Positions 1 through 5,302 of a DNA stretch of 5,302 nt are shown in pieces (positions within the stretch are counted from its first letter, which is position 1; each line of letters starts with the position of its first letter). Under the pieces are notes generated by a model that was not told where the DNA came from, searched no databases, and was given only the letters and a program-made list of their open reading frames with translations. Both the position numbers and the translations under genes were made by a program. Source of the stretch: Sulfuricurvum sp. (lineage in GTDB: Bacteria; Campylobacterota; Campylobacteria; Campylobacterales; Sulfurimonadaceae); contig JACXUE010000092.1 of the NCBI GenBank assembly GCA_014764075.1, forward strand, positions 1 to 5,302, given 5' to 3'.

Positions 1-576
1 CATGAGAAATCTGAACTCATCAACATGGTTGGTTACAACTACCGAATGACCGAGATCGAAGCTGCAATTGCCCGATGTCAGCTCAAAAAACTCCCCTCTT
101 TGCTGGCGCAAAGGCTCGAAAATACAGTGTATCTTAATGAAAAGCTATCACAGATCCCCTGCATAAAACCGACCAAAATCCGCGATGGGGCAAAACACGC
201 TTTTTATGTCCATCCACTCCAGTTTGATGCCGAGGTTGCACAGATGCACCGCAACCGTTTTATCGATGCCGTGAAAGCGGAACTCCCTCCGACTCATCTA
301 CGGGAAGAATCGACGGTACTGCTGAGCTATGGCTATGTCAAACCTCTCTATCTTCAGCCGCTCTATCAGGAACGTATCGCATTCGGGCGCGATGGCTATC
401 CGTTTAACCTCAGTGACGTTACCTATCCAAAAGGGCTATGTCCGATAACCGAAGCAATGCATTTTGATCGTCTCGTAACCCATGAATTTATCCGTCCAGG
501 GATGAGCAAAGCCGATATGGATGATGTGGTACGTGCCTTTGTCAAAGTATGGGAAAACCGCTCGGAGCTTTTATGA
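1..576 (+). CDS. DegT/DnrJ/EryC1/StrS-family PLP sugar aminotransferase, C-terminal part (5' truncated by window)
   Basis: The reading frame is open from base 1 (first residues HEKSELINMVGYNYRM) to TGA at 574-576. That gives 191 residues of a family usually about 370-430 residues long. The ATG at 25 is internal, because the coding sense continues upstream of it. The GYNYRMTEIEAAIARCQL segment (residues about 11-28 of the fragment) is the family's conserved G-x-N-x-R-M/L stretch, whose Asn and Arg lie near the PLP phosphate and substrate at the dimer interface. The tail (YPKGLCPITEAMHFD, then SKADMDDVVRAFVKVWE) is the typical C-terminal helix region of sugar aminotransferases. The PLP-binding Lys and the cofactor Asp lie upstream and cannot be checked. 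Family members transfer an amino group, normally from glutamate, to a keto-sugar nucleotide in the cytoplasm. The stop codon overlaps the next start by four bases, and that next gene is an N-acyltransferase, so the product amine is probably acylated next. Exact substrate (PseC-, LegC- or perosamine-type) cannot be told. Confidence 0.9.
   Translation, partial: HEKSELINMVGYNYRMTEIEAAIARCQLKKLPSLLAQRLENTVYLNEKLSQIPCIKPTKIRDGAKHAFYVHPLQFDAEVAQMHRNRFIDAVKAELPPTHLREESTVLLSYGYVKPLYLQPLYQERIAFGRDGYPFNLSDVTYPKGLCPITEAMHFDRLVTHEFIRPGMSKADMDDVVRAFVKVWENRSELL
564..576 (+). promoter_or_regulatory. Shine-Dalgarno and ATGA stop/start overlap, aminotransferase to GNAT
   Basis: GGAG at 564-567 lies five bases before ATG 573, inside the end of the upstream gene. 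The start shares ATGA (573-576) with the upstream TGA. This decides the GNAT start against the ATG at 549 and implies coupled translation. Confidence 0.75.
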
Positions 577-1115
577 AATTAGAGGGCAAAAGCATTTATT
601 TGCGTCCGATTGAAATGAGCGATGCTGATGGTGCTTATCCCACATGGCTGAACGATCCCGAAGTATGCCGTTATAACTCGCACGGCGATATCCTCTATAC
701 GCGTGAAATGGCACAATCGTATATCAAAAGTGTGATGGACAATCCAAATACAGCCGTTTTTGCGATTTGCTTACATGAGGATGACCGCCATGTGGGAAAT
801 ATCGCGTTACAGCAAATCTCAACCAAAAATCGCAATGCGGAATTCGCCATTTTGATCGGAGATCCCTCGGTCTACAGAAGAGGGATCGGATTTGAAGCCT
901 CACGTCTTTTATTTGATTATGGGTTTAACTCCCTTCATCTCCATCGAATTTATTGCGGAACCCACTACGAAAATAAAGGGATGCGATCACTCGCCGAAAA
1001 ATTAGGTATGAATCAAGAAGGATATCGCAAAGAGGCCCTTTTTAAAAATGGACAATTTGCCGATATAGTGGAATATGGAATTTTGAATCACGATTATCAA
1101 AAGGCTCAATTATGA
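573..1115 (+). CDS. GNAT-family N-acyltransferase (RimJ/RimL-like, probable amino-sugar acetyltransferase)
   Basis: This is a 180-residue protein starting MKLEGKSIYLRPIEMSDAD, the usual N-terminus of RimJ/RimL-type GNAT proteins (strand followed by R-P-I/L-x-x-x-D). The ATG at 573 is chosen over an in-frame ATG at 549. It forms an ATGA overlap with the upstream stop, has GGAG at 564-567 five bases before it, and removes eight unconserved residues. The acetyl-CoA loop is visible as YRRGIGFEASRLL (residues 101-113). The Q/R that usually opens the Q/R-x-x-G-x-G/A signature is Tyr101 here, but R102, R103, G104 and G106 remain. The late GNAT element ENKGMRSLAEKLGM (133-146) carries the usual Asn and the L-G-M/F ending. 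PseH and LegH are GNAT enzymes of similar size that acetylate the C4 amine in pseudaminic and legionaminic acid synthesis. The position after an aminotransferase and before an amidotransferase fits such a step. Protein N-terminal acetylation (RimJ-like) is the main alternative but is less likely in this operon. Confidence 0.88.
   Translation: MKLEGKSIYLRPIEMSDADGAYPTWLNDPEVCRYNSHGDILYTREMAQSYIKSVMDNPNTAVFAICLHEDDRHVGNIALQQISTKNRNAEFAILIGDPSVYRRGIGFEASRLLFDYGFNSLHLHRIYCGTHYENKGMRSLAEKLGMNQEGYRKEALFKNGQFADIVEYGILNHDYQKAQL
1101..1115 (+). promoter_or_regulatory. Shine-Dalgarno and ATGA overlap, GNAT to amidotransferase
   Basis: AAGG at 1101-1104 stands seven bases before ATG 1112. The GNAT stop TGA (1113-1115) overlaps this start by four bases, so ribosomes can terminate and reinitiate at the same place. 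Confidence 0.75.
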
Positions 1116-2245
1116 CCAAGCAAATGTTATTCACCAACACTCCTCCGGAAAATTATGGGGAACCCCTCTACAAAGATTACCTTCGCTATTGCACCCGTTG
1201 TTGCATGCCAAGTTCCAATGAAGGGATGCAGTTCGATGAGCTCGGAATCTGTTTGGCATGCCGAGCCCAAGAGCAAAAAATGCGGATTAACTGGAAAAAA
1301 AGCGAAGCCGTCTTGCGCAAGACACTCGAAAGTTATAAGGAAAAAGCAGGAGACAACTACGATTGTATTATCCCCATCAGCGGCGGGAAAGATAGTGTTT
1401 TTCAGCTTCATGTTCTCAAAAAAGTGTACGGTATGAAACCGCTTGCGGTGACGTTTAATCATAACTGGTATTCGGAGACAGGTAAATATAACCTCGAAAA
1501 TGCCCTCGAAAAACTTGAGATCGATCACATTATGTTTACCCCGAATAAAGCATTGGTGAAAAAACTCTTTGTCAAATCATTTTATAAAATCGGAGATTCC
1601 TGCTGGCATTGTCACGCGGGTGTTGGTGCATTTCCGCTTCAGATTGCGGTCAAATTCAACATTCCTCTCCTTATTTGGGGGGAATCAGTGTGCGAGAGCA
1701 GCGGTCGTGCCGATTTCCGAGACAATGTCCAAAAATTCGATCGAGACTATTTCACCAAAGTTTCCGCCAAACTCTACCCTGAGCAGATGATCGATGAGGA
1801 GATCACCCGCAAAGATCTCAAACCGTTCGAGCTTCCGAGTTTTGAAGATATTGAGCGTGTCGGCGTGGTGGGGTTACATTTAGGAGATTATCTCTTTTGG
1901 GATGATGAACGGCAAATGGAATTCATCAAAAAAGAGTACGGCTGGCGCGAAGAGCATCGCCCCGGTCACTACAAAGGGTTCAAAGGAAACGAATGCAAAT
2001 TTGAAACGCTTCATGACCATATGAAATTCGTTAAACGGGGATTTGGACGCGGAACCGATCAGGCGAGTGCCGATGTGCGCGCAGGATTACTCACGCGCGA
2101 AGAGGGATTTGAGATTGCGAAAAAATACGATCAACAACGTCCAGCCTATCTCGATGAATTTCTCGATATGGCAAATATTACCGAAGAGGAATACACCAAT
2201 GTCCTCAAAGCGATGCGCCAAGGGAAATTCCGAGAAGCCAAATGA
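1112..2245 (+). CDS. N-acetyl sugar amidotransferase (PseA/WbpG-like, PP-loop ATPase)
   Basis: This 377-residue protein has the usual length of the family. A cysteine cluster at the N-terminus (CTRCC, residues 27-31, and CLAC, 47-50) looks like a zinc site. It is followed by the PP-loop SGGKDS at 90-95, which binds ATP in ATP-pyrophosphatase enzymes that adenylate a carbonyl oxygen before nitrogen attack. A second cysteine pair, CWHC (164-167), sits where relatives have conserved residues of the active domain, just before PLLIWGES (185-192). Known relatives are PseA of Campylobacter jejuni, needed for the acetamidino form of pseudaminic acid on flagellin, its paralogue PtmG for legionaminic acid, and WbpG/LpsB for an O-antigen acetamidino sugar. 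The role inferred here is conversion of an N-acetyl sugar to an acetamidino sugar. The start is supported by the ATGA overlap at 1112-1115 and AAGG at 1101-1104. No pse or ptm symbol is given because the sugar is unknown. No HisH or HisF ammonia-supply gene is in the window; an amidase follows instead. Confidence 0.93.
   Translation: MTKQMLFTNTPPENYGEPLYKDYLRYCTRCCMPSSNEGMQFDELGICLACRAQEQKMRINWKKSEAVLRKTLESYKEKAGDNYDCIIPISGGKDSVFQLHVLKKVYGMKPLAVTFNHNWYSETGKYNLENALEKLEIDHIMFTPNKALVKKLFVKSFYKIGDSCWHCHAGVGAFPLQIAVKFNIPLLIWGESVCESSGRADFRDNVQKFDRDYFTKVSAKLYPEQMIDEEITRKDLKPFELPSFEDIERVGVVGLHLGDYLFWDDERQMEFIKKEYGWREEHRPGHYKGFKGNECKFETLHDHMKFVKRGFGRGTDQASADVRAGLLTREEGFEIAKKYDQQRPAYLDEFLDMANITEEEYTNVLKAMRQGKFREAK
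2232..2245 (+). promoter_or_regulatory. Weak ribosome site and ATGA overlap, amidotransferase to amidase
   Basis: Only a weak purine run, GAGAAG (2232-2237), precedes ATG 2242, and the start shares ATGA with the upstream stop. Amidase translation therefore probably depends on ribosomes finishing the amidotransferase, which would keep the two proteins near a fixed ratio. Confidence 0.65.
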
Positions 2246-3582
2246 AAGAACTGTATGAATTCAATGCCTTCAGCTTAAGACAAAAGCTGTTAAATCAAGA
2301 GATCACCCCAAAAACTCTCTCGGAAGCTCTCTGTGAACGGATCCGAGCTATCGATCCAATTGTTGGTGCATGGGCTTATATGGATGACGATGTGATCCAA
2401 AAACAGCTTGATAAAATAGCCCTACAAAATCCTCACGAAAACCCTCTATGGGGAATCCCTATCGGAGTCAAAGATATCTACAACACATTTGATATGCCTA
2501 CCGAGATGGGTTCTGCAATTTGGAAGGATTTTACCCCTGGTAATGATGCTAGGATGGTTCACTATCTCCGACGTTCAGGGGCCTTAATGTTAGGAAAAAC
2601 GGTTACCGCCGAATTTGCGGTTCATCATCAAGAGCAGACTCGTAATCCGCATGATCTGAGCCGAACTCCAGGGACCTCTTCGAGCGGCTCTGCCGCAGCA
2701 GTAGCGGCTGGAATGGTTCCAATTGCTCTGGGATCACAAACAGCCGGTTCGATCGGAAAACCGGCAAGTTTTTGCGGAGTTTACGGATACAAAGCCTCTT
2801 TTGGCGTACTACCTCGTATCGGCGTCCTAAAAACCACCGATACCCTCGACACCTTAGGGTTTTTTACCCGTAGTGTAGACGATTTGGAGATGGTTTTTAA
2901 TGCTTCACGTGTTCATGGCACCAACTACGAATTTGTCCATCAATACATCGATCAATATGTTCATGATCCCAAAAAACCGATTCGAGTTGGAGTTATCACC
3001 CATCCCCAATGGAAGTTTGCCGGAGAAAATGAAAAAAAAGCTTTTCACGCATGGAGCCAATCGATCAATATTGAAAACGTCACGATTGAAGCCATCGATT
3101 TTCCTGAATTTTTAACCTCTGTTTATGAGCTGCACACCACGATCTATGATAAAGCTCTCTCCTATTACTTTAAAGATGAGATGGGGTATAAAGAACAAAT
3201 GAGTGAGCGATTTCGAAAAATGATCGAACACGGCGATACAATTGATCCTTCTCTCTATTTTCATGCTATCAACGAACAAGCATTATTGACACGTGCATTT
3301 AACCAGTGGATGGAGCCTTATGACGTTCTTTTAACCCTGGGAACCGCAGGAGAAGCTCCTTATGGGCTCCATTGCGAAGAGCTACCGGACTCCAATCTCA
3401 TTTGGACTTTTTTAGGTCTTCCAACGCTGATGATGCCGGTACTAAAAGGGGGAAACAATTTGCCGGTAGGTGTCTTGGCCATTGCCAAAAAATATCAAGA
3501 CCTTTTGCTGATCGATTTCTCAAAACTTCTGAAAAAATCGGGCTACATCGACGATATTAAACCAATTACCCCTAAACAATAA
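2242..3582 (+). CDS. Amidase-signature family protein (GatA-like amidase)
   Basis: This 446-residue protein has the full amidase-signature core and the complete Ser-cisSer-Lys triad. Lys77 lies in GIPIGVKDIYNT (71-82), cis-Ser146 in PGTSSSGSAAAVAAG (143-157), and nucleophile Ser170 in GSQTAGSIGKPASFCG (164-179). The 24-residue gap between the two serines matches fatty acid amide hydrolase (S217/S241) and GatA. The C-terminal LPVGVLAIAKKYQD is the family's L-P-V/I-G-x-Q/L-x-I-G-K segment. Family members hydrolyse amides, and GatA releases ammonia from glutamine and passes it to GatB. No GatB or GatC partner is present, and the length is shorter than typical GatA (about 480), so this is not the tRNA amidotransferase subunit. 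The start ATG overlaps the amidotransferase stop in ATGA (2242-2245), with only a weak GAGAAG at 2232-2237, which suggests translational coupling. It may feed ammonia to the amidotransferase or cleave an amide or amidine on the sugar; both are inference. No signal peptide is seen, so it is probably cytoplasmic. Confidence 0.93.
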   Translation: MKELYEFNAFSLRQKLLNQEITPKTLSEALCERIRAIDPIVGAWAYMDDDVIQKQLDKIALQNPHENPLWGIPIGVKDIYNTFDMPTEMGSAIWKDFTPGNDARMVHYLRRSGALMLGKTVTAEFAVHHQEQTRNPHDLSRTPGTSSSGSAAAVAAGMVPIALGSQTAGSIGKPASFCGVYGYKASFGVLPRIGVLKTTDTLDTLGFFTRSVDDLEMVFNASRVHGTNYEFVHQYIDQYVHDPKKPIRVGVITHPQWKFAGENEKKAFHAWSQSINIENVTIEAIDFPEFLTSVYELHTTIYDKALSYYFKDEMGYKEQMSERFRKMIEHGDTIDPSLYFHAINEQALLTRAFNQWMEPYDVLLTLGTAGEAPYGLHCEELPDSNLIWTFLGLPTLMMPVLKGGNNLPVGVLAIAKKYQDLLLIDFSKLLKKSGYIDDIKPITPKQ

Positions 3583-3593
3583 GGACCATTATG
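3580..3593 (+). promoter_or_regulatory. maf ribosome binding site overlapping the amidase stop codon
   Basis: The amidase ends with TAA at 3580-3582 and the AAGGA at 3581-3585 reuses its last two bases. ATG 3591 follows after five bases. Only eight bases separate the genes and no stem-loop or promoter fits there, so maf is probably on the same transcript, though this start can be initiated independently. Confidence 0.8.
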
Positions 3594-5302
3594 GACACAT
3601 CCCCAATCAACATTTTTGAAAAGAACATTCAACAGCTTTTTCATGTTCATCCTACTTTGGCTGCTCAATTATTCGGAATGTCTCAAAATGAACGTTACGA
3701 AGTTTTTATAGGCAAAGATCCTTTGGATATCAACATGCTTGATATGCAAACAAATGAATTCCTTTATGCTGCCCCGATTGCCGATACCGAAAACTTCATG
3801 AATGAACATGAATCGAAAGAACGGATGCGATTTCGTTATTTTTTTGGAATCGGCAACGGTGTTGCAATCAAAGCATTTCTCAAAGCGGCACATGTTCAAC
3901 GCATTCTCGTATTTGAACCGGATCCTGAAATACTCTACATCGTCCTTAACTTGATCGATTTCTCAGAAGAGCTCGAATCCAAAAAACTGGTTTTAGAGCT
4001 CAGCGATAATATGGATTATCCTAATGCTTACCACTATTTAATGCACATGGAAGGGAAAATTTATGCCCGTCTTTTTGAAATAGAAGTGCTCAGCGATTAC
4101 TACTACCGTGTATTCGGAGAAGAACTCACCAAGCTCAGTACATTATTGACTAAGACGATTGAAACCAATGTCATTTCCCATGGCAATGACATGATCGATT
4201 CGCTTTGGGGAATTGAAAACCACATCATTAATCTCCCAGATATGATCAAAAGCATTCCTATCAAAAGCTTGGCCGATTACAAATCAGCGAAGACGGCTAT
4301 CGTCGTTTCTACCGGTCCGAGCTTATCCAAACAAATCCCATTGCTCAAAAAAATCAAAGATTATGTAACGATTATTAGCGTCGATGCAAGTTACCCGATT
4401 TTAGAACGTAACGGGATTAAACCAGATTTCGTTTGTGCGCTTGAACGAGTCCCTGAAACCGCAAAGTTTTTCGAAGGCAGTTCTCCTGAATTTCAAAAAG
4501 ATGTCAATTTTGTTTTTGTCTCTTACGTCCATATGAAAACCAAAGATGCAATCACAACTGGGAACAAAATCATGGTGATGCGTCCCAATGAATACCTCAA
4601 ATATTTCGATTTGGAGCAATACGGATATATTGGTGTCAATATGAGTGCCGCAAATCTCGCTCATGAACTTGGTATTGCAATGGGGATTAAAAATATAATC
4701 TTAATCGGTCAAGATCTTGCCTTTGGTGATGACAACTCCTCCCATGCTGAGGGACATGTCTACGGTGAGAACGAAGAGTCAGTGGATGGACATGAAATCT
4801 ATGTTAAACGCTATGGTGGTGAGGGTGAAATCCGTACAACAAAATACTGGGTACTTTTCAAAAACGGGTTTGAAAAAACCATTTCCAAATACAAAGAGAT
4901 GACAACAACCATCAACTGCACTGAAGGTGGGGCTCGTATCGAAGGGGCTATCGAGCTCCCCTTCGAAAAAGCTATTGAACAATACGTTGATTATTCTTTT
5001 GTTAAAGAAAAAGTTGAACTCAAGTATGCAACCCCCGAAAAACAAAAAGAGTATACAGATAAATACATCGATAAAATCAATTTTTGGATTGAACATTCAA
5101 TTAAACACCAAGAAATCGTAGAAGAAATTTTCATGGAAGTCCAAGAAGAGTGTGAAAACTACATCAAACTTTCCGAAGAGAACCGTTTGGATGAATTAAA
5201 TATGGAAGCAATGTACCATACTCTCGATCAAATCGATAAAGTCAAATCGATGTTTGATGATGACACATTTGCCGATCTTTATACCAGTGTACTCCAATCT
5301 TA
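3591..5302 (+). CDS. maf: Motility-associated glycosyltransferase Maf (DUF115 / MAF_flag10), 3' end beyond or at window edge
   Basis: The frame opens at ATG 3591 with AAGGA (3581-3585) five bases upstream. It stays open for 570 codons, and the window ends on two bases, TA, of the next codon. That codon may be a stop or Tyr. Campylobacter and Helicobacter Maf proteins are usually somewhat longer (about 620-660 residues), so a short C-terminal piece is probably missing. The N-terminal part (about 1-220) fits the Maf N-terminal domain. The central domain begins with the nucleotide-sugar loop STGPSLS (240-246) and continues with SVDASYPILERNGIKPDFV (263-281). The conserved IGQDLAFG and HAEGH (385-389) follow. 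The C-terminal part (about 450-570) is highly charged and probably helical. Maf proteins act in the cytoplasm and transfer pseudaminic or legionaminic acid type sugars from CMP to flagellin Ser/Thr before export. They often occur as several phase-variable paralogues. This gene ties the upstream sugar enzymes to flagellin modification. Confidence 0.93.
   Translation, partial: MDTSPINIFEKNIQQLFHVHPTLAAQLFGMSQNERYEVFIGKDPLDINMLDMQTNEFLYAAPIADTENFMNEHESKERMRFRYFFGIGNGVAIKAFLKAAHVQRILVFEPDPEILYIVLNLIDFSEELESKKLVLELSDNMDYPNAYHYLMHMEGKIYARLFEIEVLSDYYYRVFGEELTKLSTLLTKTIETNVISHGNDMIDSLWGIENHIINLPDMIKSIPIKSLADYKSAKTAIVVSTGPSLSKQIPLLKKIKDYVTIISVDASYPILERNGIKPDFVCALERVPETAKFFEGSSPEFQKDVNFVFVSYVHMKTKDAITTGNKIMVMRPNEYLKYFDLEQYGYIGVNMSAANLAHELGIAMGIKNIILIGQDLAFGDDNSSHAEGHVYGENEESVDGHEIYVKRYGGEGEIRTTKYWVLFKNGFEKTISKYKEMTTTINCTEGGARIEGAIELPFEKAIEQYVDYSFVKEKVELKYATPEKQKEYTDKYIDKINFWIEHSIKHQEIVEEIFMEVQEECENYIKLSEENRLDELNMEAMYHTLDQIDKVKSMFDDDTFADLYTSVLQS

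Noticed and set aside
549..572. Earlier ATG for the GNAT gene, adding MGKPLGAF
   Set aside because: The added residues are not family-like. The ATG at 573 has GGAG five bases upstream and the same ATGA overlap pattern as the next two junctions.
1295..1301. A7 run in the amidotransferase as a programmed frameshift site
   Set aside because: The frame is intact as Lys-Lys-Ser, the run is not placed as a -1 slippery heptamer, and no alternative product continues from it.
1127..1528. Minus-strand open frame of 133 residues opposite the amidotransferase start
   Set aside because: It lies wholly opposite the zinc-cysteine and PP-loop coding region, has no recognisable domain, and is explained by codon bias of the real gene.
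3032..3039. A8 tract in the amidase gene, followed by GCTTTT, as a phase-variation or slippage site
   Set aside because: It reads in frame as Glu-Lys-Lys-Ala and the gene is intact. Phase-variable tracts in this group are usually long G or C runs, so there is no positive evidence.
3583..3590. Possible promoter or terminator between the amidase and maf
   Set aside because: Only eight bases separate the genes, with no inverted repeat or T-run, and most of the site is ribosome binding sequence.
4779..5096. Minus-strand open frame of 105 residues, rich in Phe and Ile
   Set aside because: The Phe-rich, membrane-like look is the complement of the Lys/Glu-rich Maf C-terminal coding sequence; no ribosome site or homology is visible.

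Overview
The window is a densely packed, single-strand (+) gene cluster from a bacterium. It is best explained as part of a flagellin (or other surface) glycosylation locus that makes an amino or amidino sugar of the nonulosonic-acid type (pseudaminic or legionaminic acid). Five coding regions fill essentially all of it. The last gene is a Maf-type motility-associated glycosyltransferase. Maf next to a PseA-like amidotransferase, together with the protein style (Lys/Ile/Glu/Phe-rich, moderate GC), suggests a Campylobacterota (epsilonproteobacterial) host, perhaps a free-living sulfur oxidiser such as Sulfuricurvum or Sulfurimonas. The host call is an inference from gene content, not from a marker gene.

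Layout: (1) bases 1-576, the C-terminal half of a DegT/DnrJ/EryC1-type PLP sugar aminotransferase, running in from upstream; (2) 573-1115, a GNAT N-acyltransferase; (3) 1112-2245, an N-acetyl sugar amidotransferase of the PseA/WbpG family with a PP-loop and zinc-type cysteines; (4) 2242-3582, an amidase-signature enzyme related to GatA; (5) 3591 to the end, a Maf glycosyltransferase that is still open at the window edge. Genes 1-4 are joined by three consecutive 4-base ATGA stop/start overlaps. Gene 5 follows 8 bases later, with a Shine-Dalgarno sequence that overlaps the amidase stop codon. No non-coding stretch exceeds 8 bases. No promoter, terminator, RNA gene, mobile element or CRISPR array is visible, so the operon promoter must lie upstream of the window.

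Proposed teamwork (inference): the aminotransferase places an amine on a keto-sugar nucleotide, the GNAT acylates it, and the amidotransferase turns an N-acetyl group into an acetamidino group. The amidase may supply ammonia for that step or edit an amide or amidine. Maf then transfers the finished sugar to flagellin. The most unusual point is the translationally coupled pairing of a PseA-like amidotransferase with an amidase-signature protein, where relatives use a HisH/HisF-type ammonia supply.
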